The notes: a model not told the origin generated them from the sequence alone. Positions 1-11,136 are shown, counted from the first letter of the stretch. The stretch is 64,000 bases of DNA from Tetrapisispora phaffii CBS 4417 (GCF_000236905.1 NC_016520.1:1116001-1180000); one strand, 5' to 3'. Made by a program: numbers and translations.

Positions 1-3000
1 GATGAACAAACACTTGAGATAACATATGAACAGGTAAAAGACTCACTTTCTGAAGAAGTTGAGTTACCAAATTTTGACGATTTTTTTGATAAAAATGAGT
101 ATAATCATTTAAGATTATACGGTCATTCATTAGCTATTTTTTCAGAGACAAACTTATTAAGATATAGGTTAGCAAAACTGCATGTCAATCCAAAATATAA
201 GTTATTATATTACATGTTACTAATAATATTCACAATTCTTTTATCATACAGAACATACAATCCCACCAATTACGATTTTTTGTATCATTTTTCAAGTCCA
301 ATAGATACAATCAACTTTGTTCTTTGCATTTTATTTTCCATTCATGATGTTACTCAAATTATTGCATTTGGATTTTGGGATGATTCAGAAATGTTTCGGG
401 CACATTCAAGAAATTATGTTTCTATTGTAGAGTGGATAGGGTTAGATAAGTTTTACACAAAAATGAGGAATCGTTACGGTGCAATTGTTGACGTGATAAT
501 TCCTGTAAGATTATTATCTAACATTAACCGGTATAAAAAAAATATTTTTAGCATGAGAAGTTCAGTTACACAGACTTTTGAGTCAGAACCCAAACTTCGA
601 AAATTTGATTGTCCCAGAGCATTTGCTCGTTCATCTTGGAATAGAAATGATTTAATTGCAAATGTCAGTTTCTGGATTGGATTATTACTCTCCATTAATA
701 ATTTTGATCGTAGAACTGGATTAAATTTATTTAGAACTCTGGCAATCTTACGTATACTTAGATTATTAGACACAGATACAGGTATATCTGCCGTTCTTCG
801 TGGATTAAAAGTTGGTATCCCCCAATTACTTTCTGTTGGATCTATGTTAGTATATTTTTGGACCTTTTTTGGTATATTAGGTGTTCAAATATTTAATAAT
901 TCATTAAGAAGACAATGTGTTTGGATAAACCCTGATGACTCATTAGATACTTATCAATACGACAATCAATTCTGTGGAGGGTATTTAGACCCTACAACGA
1001 AGGAAGCATTAAATTACGTTTATTATGATGGTGAAGTGGGGCCTAATAGTAAAGGGTTTCTATGTCCTGTTAATTCCAAATGTATCTCTAATGCAAACCC
1101 TTTTAATGGTAGAGTCAGTTTTGACAACATTGTAAATTCAATGGAATTAATTTTTGTGATAATGAGTTCAAACACATTTACCGATTTGATGTATTACGCG
1201 ATGGATGCAGATGAAATGCCTGCCAGTTTATTCTTTATTGTGTCAACGATTGTATTAACTATATGGATGCTAAATCTTTTGCTTGCAGCTCTGGTTACAT
1301 CTTTTGAGATAGCAGATGCACAATTTAGAGAAAAAATGGCCAGGAAGGCAAAAACCATCGAAAGCCTACCACTACGTTTAATCGACGGTTATTGGAAATA
1401 TTTTAAATACAAAGCTGAAAAATCTAATTTAGCTGAATGGGTGCAGAAATGTTTGTTTTACTACGATAAGATCAAAGTTATATTTATAGTCGCTATTGCA
1501 ATTGATTTGGTAACACGAGCCTTACCGGAATCTGATAGCAGTCTATCCAAATTGAGTACAATTTTTCAAATAGAAAAGGCTATTACAATTATTCTATTTA
1601 TAGAATCAGTATCCATTTTATTTCTTCATTCATCTAATCTATGGAAATTCCTTACGACCCCCACTCTGTTAATAGATTTCATTACCTCAATAGTGACGTT
1701 AACTGTCACTTTAGTACAAGAAACTTATGATATTGGTCAAATTTACCAATGGCTGTCTATATTTCAGATATCTAGAAGTTATCGTGTGATCATGTATTTT
1801 GACTTTCTTAGAAAGCTTTGGAAACGTGTTTTAACAAATTATATTATGATTTGGGATCTTACTGCTTTCTATTTTCTATTCATTTACTTGGCTTCAATTA
1901 TTGTCTCAGTTTATTTTGAAGGTTACATACCAGCATCTGAAGAAGATGATACTGAATATGGAATGTATGGTTTACCAAATTCATTCATCTCTTTATTTAT
2001 AATTGGATCTACCGAAAATTGGACGGATATTCTTTACAATCTACAACAACATGCTCCTAATATATCTTCTGCCATATTCTCTTCGATCATATTGATTAGC
2101 TGGTTTATTGTTTCAAATTTTGTTATTTTGAATATTTTCATAGCAATTATCTCAAGAAGTTTTTTTGTTAAAGAGAATGAGAAAAGATATTTACAGATAA
2201 GACATTATATGAAATATTTATATCCGAGAAAACTTCAGGAATATAGACATGCTACTTTGCTTAGAAGAATTCAAAGAAGACTTTTCAAAAAGGAAGATGA
2301 CAGGCCAGTCGATTTTAAACAATTTTTAATCAGAGGTACCGCTATTATGAACATAGCTAATGACATGGAAAATTTAATGGATGATATAAACCATAACATT
2401 GAGGAAGGTTTAAATCTCACAGATTTTAAGAATTGGGTTCTTAATCTCTCGTTTTTTAAACATTTCCCATTTTTTACCACTAATCCATTTTATTTTGAGT
2501 CAAAAGTAAAATACATAGAAAGTAATGAGAAAGGATATAAACATTACATGCTCGAATTTGATGAATATCAATCCGCAAAACTGGATTATTTAAAGCAATA
2601 TCCTAGTTTTAACTACACATATTTCATTTTCCCTCCAAACCATAGATTGCGTTTATTTTGTCAGAAAATAGTAGCGCCCTCAGTAGGTCAAAGAACAGAT
2701 GGTGTAAAATTTTATGAAGATACTACAGATATATACAATAAGAAGTCGTATTTTCACAATTTGCAAAGAGATATAAGTGTTGTGATTATTAGTCTAATAA
2801 CTGTATTCTTAGTGGTTCTGTCATGTTTTGTTACTCCATTATATGAGTATTCAAAGAAGCTTTCTTTGCACAGTTGGGAAAACGTTAGTGAGTATTTTTT
2901 TTTAGTCATTTTTACAATTGAATTTTTTATTAAGACAATTGCAGATGGCTTTGTATACACTCCAAACGCGTATTTAAGGAACCCATGGAATTGTATCGAT

Positions 3001-5355
3001 TTCACAGTTCTTATTTCGATGTGGATAGATTTCATTGCTACCATAAAGAAAGAGGATGCACTAGCAAAGGGGTTTAAAGGTTTAACTGCTTTAAGAGCCT
3101 TAAGGTGTCTGACAATAAGTAATACAGCTAGAGAAACATTCGTCATTGTTATATATGATGGTATTGGAAAGATTTTTGAAGCATCTTTAGTTTCATTGAC
3201 ATTATTATATCCTTATACAATTTGGGGGTTGAATCTCTTTCGTGGCAGATTAGCAACCTGTAATGACAATGATGTTGATATGTTAGGTTGTTATAACGAG
3301 TATTCCTCTGTTGTCTTTAAATGGGATGTTCTAACACCTAGAGTATATGAGAACCCAAATTTATACATGGACAACTTTTCAAGTACTTTTAGATCATTGT
3401 ATGAAGTAATGTCTTTAGAAGGGTGGACAGACTTGTTATCAAATCTTATGAATAGTTCTGGGGTGGGTACTATCCCCTCCACGTTTGCAACTCCCGTGAA
3501 TGGTACTTTCATGATTTTATTCATTTTTTCTAGTATGGTTTTTATTTTGAACCTATTCGTTTCTTTCGTTATAAACAACCATGCTAGAATTGTAGGTACA
3601 GCGTACCAGACATCTGTAGAGAAATCCTGGTTAGAATCAAAAAAGATTTTGTCCCAAGTGACTCCAAACTATTATCCAGATTTAATCAATATATCTAAAG
3701 TTAGACAAATTTTTTTTAAGTTGACTGTTTCTAAGAAGAATTTAGCTTATTCGACGGTAATCAATATCACATTGTATCTGCATGTTATATTTTTACTATC
3801 TATTCACAGTTCGGAAAAAGCTAACACGATTTTATTTGCAACAAGATATTTTATGTTTTCAACTACTATTTTGACATCACATGAATTAATGTACTTCCTT
3901 GCTTTAGGGAAAAGAGCCTATTTCAAAAAGGGGTGGCCTTTTGTTAGACTTTGCATCACATTCCTAGCATTTTTGTTCACATTGCTGCTGTTTCATATCC
4001 CCAGGGAGAACTTTTGGTTTCGTAACATTACTCAAATTGTTCAATTATTAATATTTCTATTTTTGATACCACAAAGTGACATGCTTACTGAATTATTACA
4101 AACTGGCATGGCCAGTTTACCATCGTTGTTATCATTACTATATACATGGGGAATTTTATTTTTGGTATATGCTATTGCATTAAACCAAATTTTCGGCACT
4201 ACTAAGTTGGGGCCAAATACTACAGGTAATTTGAATTTCAGAACTGTCATCAAATCACTGATAGTTTTATTTAGATGTAGTTTCGGGGAAGGTTGGAACT
4301 ATATAATGGATGATTTAACAGTAGAGAAGCCATATTGCTCTGCGGAAAATGGCTATTCAGATTGTGGTTCTATCCCATATGCATATATCCTTTTAATTTC
4401 ATGGAATCTGATATCTATGTATATTTTCACTAATATGGTTATCTCATTAGTAGTTAGCAATTTCAGTTATGTTTTCAGAAGAGAAAATTCTATATCAGCA
4501 ATCAATAAGCACGAGATCAGAAAATTTATCGAAGCATGGTCTAATTTTGATTCCAATGGTAACGGTATTTTAGGCCATCATTATTTACCAAAATTAATGC
4601 ATTCATTCGATGGACCCTTATCATTCACAATCTGGGGAGGGCGTCTTAAAATAAAATCTTTAGTCGAGAACTATATGGAAGTTAACCCAAATGATCCTTA
4701 TGATGTAACCGTAGACTTTGAAGGTTTGAATAAAGAATTAAATAATATCGATAAGGAAAAGGTAATCCTTAGGAAAACGCAATACCGAAGATTTGTACAA
4801 CAGGCTTTTCATATCAATGCATATGAAGATTATATTAGGTTTTCTGACCTTCTAATGCAAATTCCATTATACACGGTTTATAATCCAAGAGAATGTCTTG
4901 GTATTGATGAATATGTTCAACATCTTTATGTAATGAGTAAGGTGGATAAATTTTTGGATAATCAAAAACATTTTGACGTATTAAACATGGTTGTTGATAA
5001 ATGGAAATATATTTCCAGTAAGAAGTATGGGAGAAAGATGCACGCAACGAATCCTTTTTCGAATGAGTATGAAGTAAAGAAATATAACTCTCTATCCAAA
5101 CAAGATGACAATGACTTGGAAGTAGAATCAATACCTTTGAAGACGCCAGCTCCTGAGTTTGCAGATTCTAATTTTAATTGGTCTTACAGTCGAAGCCCAG
5201 AAAGGGTTAACTCGACGCAGTTTAAAAGGCCTTTATTTGCCAGAGGAGATGCTCTTGAATCTATAGAAAGGTTTGATAGTATTGATGATGACCCAGAAAA
5301 GGATTCAGAGATAGAATTGCAAAATGTACATAAAAACACAAAACACAAAAAGTGA
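1..5355 (+). CDS. CCH1: Voltage-gated calcium channel alpha subunit Cch1, 5' end outside window
   Basis: The reading frame is open from base 1 with no start, so the N-terminus lies outside the window; 1784 residues are present, against about 2,040 in S. cerevisiae Cch1. Cch1 is the plasma-membrane pore subunit of the high-affinity Ca2+ influx channel and works with Mid1. Four blocks of membrane segments with pore loops are visible. The four aligned filter positions read Asn (codon 1171), Glu (2014), Glu (3418) and Glu (4288), each followed by an aromatic residue and, in three repeats, T-D. Positively charged S4-like helices are seen, for example in repeats I and III. A DSNGNG loop near 4550 resembles an EF-hand after repeat IV, as in animal calcium channels. 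The C-terminal tail is hydrophilic and Ser-rich. Two tRNA genes and CRM1 follow, matching YGR217W-YGR218W order. Identification is firm. Confidence 0.96.
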   Translation, partial: DEQTLEITYEQVKDSLSEEVELPNFDDFFDKNEYNHLRLYGHSLAIFSETNLLRYRLAKLHVNPKYKLLYYMLLIIFTILLSYRTYNPTNYDFLYHFSSPIDTINFVLCILFSIHDVTQIIAFGFWDDSEMFRAHSRNYVSIVEWIGLDKFYTKMRNRYGAIVDVIIPVRLLSNINRYKKNIFSMRSSVTQTFESEPKLRKFDCPRAFARSSWNRNDLIANVSFWIGLLLSINNFDRRTGLNLFRTLAILRILRLLDTDTGISAVLRGLKVGIPQLLSVGSMLVYFWTFFGILGVQIFNNSLRRQCVWINPDDSLDTYQYDNQFCGGYLDPTTKEALNYVYYDGEVGPNSKGFLCPVNSKCISNANPFNGRVSFDNIVNSMELIFVIMSSNTFTDLMYYAMDADEMPASLFFIVSTIVLTIWMLNLLLAALVTSFEIADAQFREKMARKAKTIESLPLRLIDGYWKYFKYKAEKSNLAEWVQKCLFYYDKIKVIFIVAIAIDLVTRALPESDSSLSKLSTIFQIEKAITIILFIESVSILFLHSSNLWKFLTTPTLLIDFITSIVTLTVTLVQETYDIGQIYQWLSIFQISRSYRVIMYFDFLRKLWKRVLTNYIMIWDLTAFYFLFIYLASIIVSVYFEGYIPASEEDDTEYGMYGLPNSFISLFIIGSTENWTDILYNLQQHAPNISSAIFSSIILISWFIVSNFVILNIFIAIISRSFFVKENEKRYLQIRHYMKYLYPRKLQEYRHATLLRRIQRRLFKKEDDRPVDFKQFLIRGTAIMNIANDMENLMDDINHNIEEGLNLTDFKNWVLNLSFFKHFPFFTTNPFYFESKVKYIESNEKGYKHYMLEFDEYQSAKLDYLKQYPSFNYTYFIFPPNHRLRLFCQKIVAPSVGQRTDGVKFYEDTTDIYNKKSYFHNLQRDISVVIISLITVFLVVLSCFVTPLYEYSKKLSLHSWENVSEYFFLVIFTIEFFIKTIADGFVYTPNAYLRNPWNCIDFTVLISMWIDFIATIKKEDALAKGFKGLTALRALRCLTISNTARETFVIVIYDGIGKIFEASLVSLTLLYPYTIWGLNLFRGRLATCNDNDVDMLGCYNEYSSVVFKWDVLTPRVYENPNLYMDNFSSTFRSLYEVMSLEGWTDLLSNLMNSSGVGTIPSTFATPVNGTFMILFIFSSMVFILNLFVSFVINNHARIVGTAYQTSVEKSWLESKKILSQVTPNYYPDLINISKVRQIFFKLTVSKKNLAYSTVINITLYLHVIFLLSIHSSEKANTILFATRYFMFSTTILTSHELMYFLALGKRAYFKKGWPFVRLCITFLAFLFTLLLFHIPRENFWFRNITQIVQLLIFLFLIPQSDMLTELLQTGMASLPSLLSLLYTWGILFLVYAIALNQIFGTTKLGPNTTGNLNFRTVIKSLIVLFRCSFGEGWNYIMDDLTVEKPYCSAENGYSDCGSIPYAYILLISWNLISMYIFTNMVISLVVSNFSYVFRRENSISAINKHEIRKFIEAWSNFDSNGNGILGHHYLPKLMHSFDGPLSFTIWGGRLKIKSLVENYMEVNPNDPYDVTVDFEGLNKELNNIDKEKVILRKTQYRRFVQQAFHINAYEDYIRFSDLLMQIPLYTVYNPRECLGIDEYVQHLYVMSKVDKFLDNQKHFDVLNMVVDKWKYISSKKYGRKMHATNPFSNEYEVKKYNSLSKQDDNDLEVESIPLKTPAPEFADSNFNWSYSRSPERVNSTQFKRPLFARGDALESIERFDSIDDDPEKDSEIELQNVHKNTKHKK

Positions 5356-5505
5356 TACAGATAATCCTTAAAGGGCGGGTCCTTGTAGTTAATTTTATAG
5401 ATTGTTCAAATTCTTATAAGAATAAAATACATTTAATGCATTGTAAATACTAAGGAACCTGATTGTCATCACACTTCCTTAGACATCTTATAAATAGAAG
5501 TTGTC

Positions 5506-5512
5506 AAAAAAA
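5506..5512 (-). terminator. Pol III terminator of tRNA-Gly
   Basis: A run of seven A on the plus strand, read as seven T on the minus strand, lies directly after the 3' end of the tRNA-Gly gene. This is the usual RNA polymerase III stop signal. Confidence 0.8.
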
Positions 5513-5583
5513 TGCGCAAGCCCGGAATCGAACCGGGGGCCCAACGATGGCAACGTTGGATTTTACCACTAAACCACTTGCGC
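5513..5583 (-). tRNA. tG(GCC): tRNA-Gly (anticodon GCC)
   Basis: On the minus strand this is a 71-nt gene starting GCGCAAGTGG and ending in the pairing arm CTTGCGC plus discriminator A. The anticodon loop is TTGCCAT, giving anticodon GCC. The T arm carries GGTTCGATTCC (B box) and the D arm TGGTTTAGTGG (A box). It has no intron and matches the cytosolic yeast glycine tRNA type. It is transcribed by Pol III and sits 158 bp downstream of CCH1, convergent with it. Confidence 0.97.
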
Positions 5584-6368
5584 TTAACTTTTTGAATATA
5601 TGATAATATGAGATGATCAAACCAAGTAAATCAGGTAAATAACATTACTAATTGTTATTACGGTCTCAGATATGAAATAACAGACTTTTCCTCTGTAGGA
5701 AACTATCACCCCCTAAACCTGAAACAACAATTGTCTCTATGAATGTAATGACCAAGTTCAAAGATTATATGGCAAATAGTGACAGAACTAAATATAAATA
5801 AGCGAACTATTTATACATCTAGGATTTGAAATAATCATGTAACTATTTGTCAGAATTATTGTAGTGTATGTGACAGAACTAAGTGTTTATGACACTTTGA
5901 GTCCAGAACTAATAGATCACTTACTAATGGAAAGAAGGTCTAGAACAATCTTCCAAGTGGTAGGTGAAAATTTCTCACTACAATGTAAATGGCTACGTGA
6001 TAAACACAGATGTACAATACAGCACTAAAGAGCCTAGGAGGATGAATGAACACGTACGCATGTTCATTCAACTGTCAGATTAACTCATATATAAGGAGGG
6101 CATCTAACTCTATATAGAATAGTTTAATTACACTAATAAAAGATCAATCGATTATTTAACTATAAAGAAGATGGACTATACTAGAGCAACTGAAGTAGGC
6201 TAATGACACAACTTAGATGTTGGAACTACCAACATAAGCTTGTTACTCCACACATTCATAAACCCATTGACTGAAAAACCGTATTTCTTGGTATTCTTGT
6301 TAAGATAATGCTCCAAAATAATACAACTATTTGAACTCCCAAACGTTAGCAACTTTTACAAATATAAT
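5584..6368. other. Spacer between two tRNA genes with possible LTR-like debris
   Basis: No protein gene is supported. The stretch holds a twice-repeated TGACAGAACTAA (near 5779 and 5870) and a 10-bp inverted repeat at 6043-6070. It also has a TATA-like box followed by AGGAGGGCA at 6087-6102, and a short TGTTGG...CCAACA palindrome at 6218-6234. Yeast Ty LTRs begin and end with such TGTTGG/CCAACA ends and tend to insert beside tRNA genes, so this may be a decayed solo LTR. I cannot define both ends of one. Confidence 0.3.
6043..6070. repeat. Inverted repeat, 10-bp arms, 8-nt spacer
   Basis: The arms TGAATGAACA and TGTTCATTCA are perfectly complementary around the spacer CGTACGCA, which itself contains the palindrome CGTACG. 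It lies in the tRNA-tRNA spacer about 300 bp before tRNA-Phe. The function is unknown; it may be a protein-binding site or part of an element end. Confidence 0.6.
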
Positions 6369-6458
6369 GCGGTTTTAGCTCAGTTGGGAGAGCGCCAGAC
6401 TGAAGAATACTTCGGTCAAGTTATCTGGAGGTCCTGTGTTCGATCCACAGAAATCGCA
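6369..6458 (+). tRNA. tF(GAA): tRNA-Phe (anticodon GAA) with 17-nt intron
   Basis: The first exon is 6369-6405, the intron 6406-6422 (17 nt) and the second exon 6423-6458; the mature length is 73 nt before CCA addition. The anticodon GAA lies at the exon 1 end, and the intron begins one base after it, the universal position for yeast tRNA introns. The intron contains CTTCGGTCAAG, which can pair with the anticodon loop as in other yeast tRNA-Phe precursors. The acceptor stem GCGGTTT pairs with AAATCGC, with one G-U pair. The B box GTTCGATCC is intact. Confidence 0.97.
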
Positions 6459-6469
6459 TTTTGTTTTTT
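6459..6469 (+). terminator. Pol III terminator of tRNA-Phe
   Basis: T4 followed by G and T6 lies directly after the last base of the tRNA-Phe gene, a standard RNA polymerase III termination signal. The assembly gap begins only a few bases later. Confidence 0.75.
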
Positions 6470-6472
6470 ATT

Positions 6473-6492
6473 NNNNNNNNNNNNNNNNNNNN
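6473..6492. other. Assembly gap (20 N)
   Basis: Twenty unknown bases. Such a short fixed run usually stands for a gap of unknown size. It lies 14 bp after a tRNA gene, where yeast LTR retrotransposons often insert, so repeat sequence may be missing here. Confidence 0.95.
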
Positions 6493-7878
6493 TTGAAAAT
6501 AAAACAATAATAAAAAGATCCGAATCAGTTCTTCCCATCTGTTCTAATGTAATAGTCTGTCTTACATCTGTCTATCTATTATATTACATTCCTGTCATAA
6601 ATCTATTTATTGTAGTACCCATATTACAACAAAAAAATTATAATATTGGAGTATCATAATTATATATGAACTTAAGTTTTAGAAGTTAGAACTTAATACA
6701 ATTCTAAAGTATAAATTAGGTGGCTATATATGCATTTTGGTTTTCGATGGACTTTCGACATAGTTTGATGCTATGGGCTTTATATAGCTGTTACTAAGCT
6801 ATTATAGTAAGTTAACTATAAAATGTCCAGAGAACATGCTATTTTGAAAAGTTTGTCGAAAACTGAATGTATAAATGCCCTCCCACTTATACTTTCAAAC
6901 CGTATTAATTTCTAACTTCTAAAAATTAATATTACTCTATAAGCTAGAAATATCAAGCCAAGATCCCCGCAACACTAGTTAGTTATATAATAAAACTCTA
7001 GGTTAAGAATAAGTTATTCCAAGTATTTATAATCAATATTGTCAACTTATACAGGCACTCAGCAACAAGCCCTAGTTTATATCAAGATACAGTAAGCTCA
7101 TATCAATCATTATTGTGTAGCTTATAAATTCTAAATAATTGCAACTGGCAAACAACTTCTGAACTTACTTAATTTTTATCCTAGCTTATTGAATGCTTAC
7201 CATAGGTGACAGCAATATAAGAACAGTAGCTGAGTTCATCTTAAATTTGAAAAAACGAGTAAATTCAAGAGTAATTATAAGAATATTTGATCTGTTTCTT
7301 ACCTAAGATAAATGTCACTCTACCTGATATCCCAAGTTTACTAATTGGACTAGCTATGTAAAAAATTCAACTATTCGAACTGCAATCAATTGGTGATGGC
7401 TGTTCCGAATCAAAGCCAATTATTGCATATCTTTAACAAGAAATACATATACATACATATTATCACTATATATCTCATCTTTAACAATATATTGCTTGTC
7501 TAATGTCTTATTTATGTTCAATATATTCATTTACATATACGATTATTCTTATATTTATCTCTGTTCGTCTGTTTTCATTTTTTTCCAATTTATATTTTTT
7601 TCAAATTTATTTTCCTTAAAGCATTTCAAATTTTTTTATTTAAATTTCTTTCCTTACAAATAAAAAGTATAAATGTATATATATATGTATCTATAAGTAT
7701 AATCAATTCTAAATACACTTTGTTCAACAATTGTTGTGTTCTTAAGAAGTACCACGATCTATATATTGTTTATCGTCAGTGAAGGCAGTTTGTTGATTGC
7801 TTTTATTGTCTAGTTTTTATTACAATTTAATAACTTACCAATTATAATTAACAATAAGTGATTATATACAGAGAAAAA
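6493..7878. other. CRM1 upstream region, no gene seen
   Basis: A+T-rich DNA without a supported gene. It includes a 12-bp palindrome CAACAATTGTTG at 7725-7736 and a TATA-rich run (about 7675-7695) suitable as the CRM1 core promoter. It also holds GCCCTCCCACTTATA near 6877-6891, which resembles motifs seen near 6095 and 44210-44250. Otherwise nothing is recognised. Confidence 0.5.
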
Positions 7879-10800
7879 ATGGAGGGTATTTTGGATTTTT
7901 CTAAGGATTTGGATATTCCTTTGTTAGATCAGATTGTAGATTCATTCTATAAAGGATCTGGTGCTACCCAGAAGCAAGCACAAGATATTTTAACTAAATT
8001 TCAAGAACATCCTGATGCTTGGCAACGTGCGGATAAAATCTTACAGTTCTCTAACAATTCTCAAGCAAAGTTTATTGGTTTATCTATCTTAGATAAATTG
8101 ATCACCACTAAATGGAAGTTGCTCCCACAAGAACAAAGAGTCGGTATTAGAGATTTTGTAGTCGGAATGGTGATTTCCTTGTGTCAAGATGACAATGTTT
8201 TTAAAAATGAAAAAAATTTAATCAACAAGTGTGATTTAACATTAGTGCAAATTTTGAAACAAGAATGGCCCCAAAATTGGCCTAATTTTATTCCTGAATT
8301 GATTGGAAGTTCAAGTTCTTCTGTCAACGTATGTGAGAATAACATGATTATTTTAAAGTTATTATCTGAAGAAGTTTTCGATTTTTCTGCTGAACAAATG
8401 ACTCAAGCACATGCCCTTCACTTGAAAAAATCTATGTCCAAGGAATTTGAACAAATTTTTAAATTATGTTATCAAGTATTAGAACATGGTTCCTCAACGT
8501 CCTTGATTGTTGCTGCTCTTGAGTCGTTACTGAGATATCTACATTGGATCCCATATACTTACATTTATGACACAAATCTTCTTGAATTATTGAGTACAAA
8601 GTTCATAACATCCGCAGAAACTAGAGCTATAACTGTCAAATGTTTAACTGAGGTATCTCAATTGGACATCCCTTTAGAAAATACTGGAGTGAAGCCTCAA
8701 ATTGTCATGTATTTCCAAAATACGTTATCTCAAATTGCAGCCAATGTTATCCCAATAACCGCTGATTTGAAAACTACTTACAAAACTGCCAGCGGTAATG
8801 ATCAATCATTTTTACAAGATTTTGCGATGTTTTTAACAACTTATTTGACACGTAATAGATCTGTTCTAGAAAGTGATGAAAGTTTAAGAGAATTACTACT
8901 GAATGCGCATCAATATTTGATACAACTATCTAAAGTAGATGAAAGAGAATTATTCAAAACGACATTAGATTATTGGCATAATCTTGTTGCATACTTAATT
9001 CAAGAAATTCAACAATTACCGATTCATGAGTTAAACCCAATTACACAACTAGCTGTTGGTTATAAAACAATTTCATCAGGTGGTGGTGCTCCAAATCCTG
9101 AATTATTAAAAAAGTATCCTTTAAAGAAACATATTTATGATGTTATCTGTTCTCAATTAAGATGGGTTATCATTGAAAATATGGTCAGACCTGAAGAAGT
9201 TTTAATTGTTGAAAATGATGAAGGTGAAATTGTCAGAGAATTTGTTAAAGAATCTGATACAATTCAATTATATAAATCTGAAAGAGAAGTACTAGTTTAC
9301 TTGACACATTTAGATGTTATCGATACAGAAGAAGTTATGATTAGTAAACTAGCAAGGCAAATCGATGGCTCTGAATGGTCATGGCATAACATTAATACTC
9401 TGTGTTGGGCTATTGGTTCTATTTCAGGTACAATGAATGAAGCTACCGAAAAACGTTTTGTTGTCACCGTTATTAAGGACCTACTAGCCCTAACGGAAAG
9501 AAAAAGGGGTAAAGATAATAAAGCTGTCGTTGCTTCTAATATTATGTATGTCGTTGGTCAATATCCAAGATTTTTAAAAGCTCACTGGAACTTCTTGAGA
9601 ACTGTTATTCTAAAATTATTCGAATTTATGCATGAAACTCACGAAGGTGTTCAAGATATGGCCTGTGATACTTTCATTAAGATTGTTCAAAAATGTAAGT
9701 ATCATTTTGTTATTCAACAACCAAGAGAATCAGAACCTTTCATCCAGACTATTATAAGAGAAATTCAATCAACCACAGCTGATTTACAACCGCAACAAGT
9801 TCACACATTTTACAATGCCTGTAGTATTATTATTGGAGAAGAAAGAAACGCTGCGGAAAGAAACAGGTTATTAGGTGATTTAATGCAATTACCAAATATG
9901 GCATGGGATGCAATTGTACAACAATCATCAGAAAATCCAGATCTATTATTAGATTCCGAAACTGTTAAAATAATTGCTAATATTATTAAAACTAATGTGG
10001 CTGTATGTTCTTCTTTGGGAGCTGAATTTTACCCACAATTAGGCCACATTTACATCAATATGTTACAATTATATAGAGCTGTGTCCTCAATGATTTCCGC
10101 TCAAGTAGCTAAAGAGGGATTGATCGCTACAAAAACACCAAAGGTACGTGGTTTAAGAACTATCAAAAAGGAGATCCTAAAACTAATTGAAATATACATA
10201 TCGAAGGCAAGAAACTTAGATGAAATTGTCAAGGATTTAATAGAACCCTTATTAAATGCTGTATTAGAGGATTATCTAAATAATGTCCCAGATGCAAGAG
10301 ATGCTGAAGTATTAAACTGTATGACCACTGTTGTTCAAAAGGTTGGCCACATGATTCCTCAAGGTGTCATTTTAATTCTGCAAAGTGTTTTCGAGTGTAC
10401 ATTGAATATGATTAACAAGGATTTTACTGAGTATCCTGAACATCGTGTTGAATTTTATAAATTGCTGAGAGCTATCAATGAGAAATCATTCGGTGCTTTA
10501 TTACAACTACCCGAAGCTGCATTTAAACTATTTGTTGATGCTATTTTCTGGGCATTTAAACATAATAATAGAGAAGTTGAAATAAATGGTTTACAAATAG
10601 CTTTGGATTTAACTAGAAACATAGAAAAATCTACTGGATCTCTAGATTTTGTAAACAACTTTTACCAAAATTATTTCTTTACTTTTATTAGTGAGACCTT
10701 TTATGTTCTTACCGACTCTGATCACAAGTCTAGTTTCAGTAAACAATCATTATTATTAATGAAATTAATTTCTTTAGTTGAAGAGAACAAAATTACAGTC

Positions 10801-11136
10801 CCACTCTATAAACCAGGCTCTGCCACAGAGAATACATCCAACCAAGATTATTTACATCAATATTTGGCGAATTTATTAGGTAATGCTTTCCCACATTTAT
10901 CCAAGGATCAAGTTATTAGCTTTTTGAGTGCTCTAATAAAGCAGTACAAGAATCCACCTGGATTTAATGGTATCTTAAGAGATTTCTTAGTCCAAATTAA
11001 AGAAATTGGTGGTGACCCAACTGATTATTTATTCTCTGAAGATAGAGAAAAGAACATACAAGAAAAGAATAAGATCGATAGGGAAAACGCCATGAAGATT
11101 GGTGGTTTAATCAAGCCTTCTGAATTGGAAGATTAA
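7879..11136 (+). CDS. CRM1: Exportin-1 (Crm1/Xpo1) nuclear export receptor
   Basis: This 1085-residue protein is almost the same length as S. cerevisiae Crm1 (1084). It exports proteins with leucine-rich NES sequences, and some RNPs, through nuclear pores as a RanGTP complex. The start is set at the ATG at 7879 because the protein then begins MEGILDF as in the family; an in-frame GTG seven codons upstream is not used. An importin-beta-type N-terminal domain is followed by HEAT repeats. The NES-groove region shows [16 protein letters not shown] and [12 protein letters not shown]. The residue homologous to leptomycin-B-reactive Cys528 of human CRM1 is Thr539 (codon 9493-9495). The tail ends in PSELED. 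MRPL9 follows convergently, as in YGR218W-YGR220C. Confidence 0.98.
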   Translation: MEGILDFSKDLDIPLLDQIVDSFYKGSGATQKQAQDILTKFQEHPDAWQRADKILQFSNNSQAKFIGLSILDKLITTKWKLLPQEQRVGIRDFVVGMVISLCQDDNVFKNEKNLINKCDLTLVQILKQEWPQNWPNFIPELIGSSSSSVNVCENNMIILKLLSEEVFDFSAEQMTQAHALHLKKSMSKEFEQIFKLCYQVLEHGSSTSLIVAALESLLRYLHWIPYTYIYDTNLLELLSTKFITSAETRAITVKCLTEVSQLDIPLENTGVKPQIVMYFQNTLSQIAANVIPITADLKTTYKTASGNDQSFLQDFAMFLTTYLTRNRSVLESDESLRELLLNAHQYLIQLSKVDERELFKTTLDYWHNLVAYLIQEIQQLPIHELNPITQLAVGYKTISSGGGAPNPELLKKYPLKKHIYDVICSQLRWVIIENMVRPEEVLIVENDEGEIVREFVKESDTIQLYKSEREVLVYLTHLDVIDTEEVMISKLARQIDGSEWSWHNINTLCWAIGSISGTMNEATEKRFVVTVIKDLLALTERKRGKDNKAVVASNIMYVVGQYPRFLKAHWNFLRTVILKLFEFMHETHEGVQDMACDTFIKIVQKCKYHFVIQQPRESEPFIQTIIREIQSTTADLQPQQVHTFYNACSIIIGEERNAAERNRLLGDLMQLPNMAWDAIVQQSSENPDLLLDSETVKIIANIIKTNVAVCSSLGAEFYPQLGHIYINMLQLYRAVSSMISAQVAKEGLIATKTPKVRGLRTIKKEILKLIEIYISKARNLDEIVKDLIEPLLNAVLEDYLNNVPDARDAEVLNCMTTVVQKVGHMIPQGVILILQSVFECTLNMINKDFTEYPEHRVEFYKLLRAINEKSFGALLQLPEAAFKLFVDAIFWAFKHNNREVEINGLQIALDLTRNIEKSTGSLDFVNNFYQNYFFTFISETFYVLTDSDHKSSFSKQSLLLMKLISLVEENKITVPLYKPGSATENTSNQDYLHQYLANLLGNAFPHLSKDQVISFLSALIKQYKNPPGFNGILRDFLVQIKEIGGDPTDYLFSEDREKNIQEKNKIDRENAMKIGGLIKPSELED

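Noticed and set aside
2965..2973. ACGCGT (MCB-type) sequence
   Set aside because: It lies inside the CCH1 coding region, far from any promoter.
6384..6659. A frame running through tRNA-Phe and the N gap
   Set aside because: It reads through a tRNA gene and unknown bases and cannot be a real protein.
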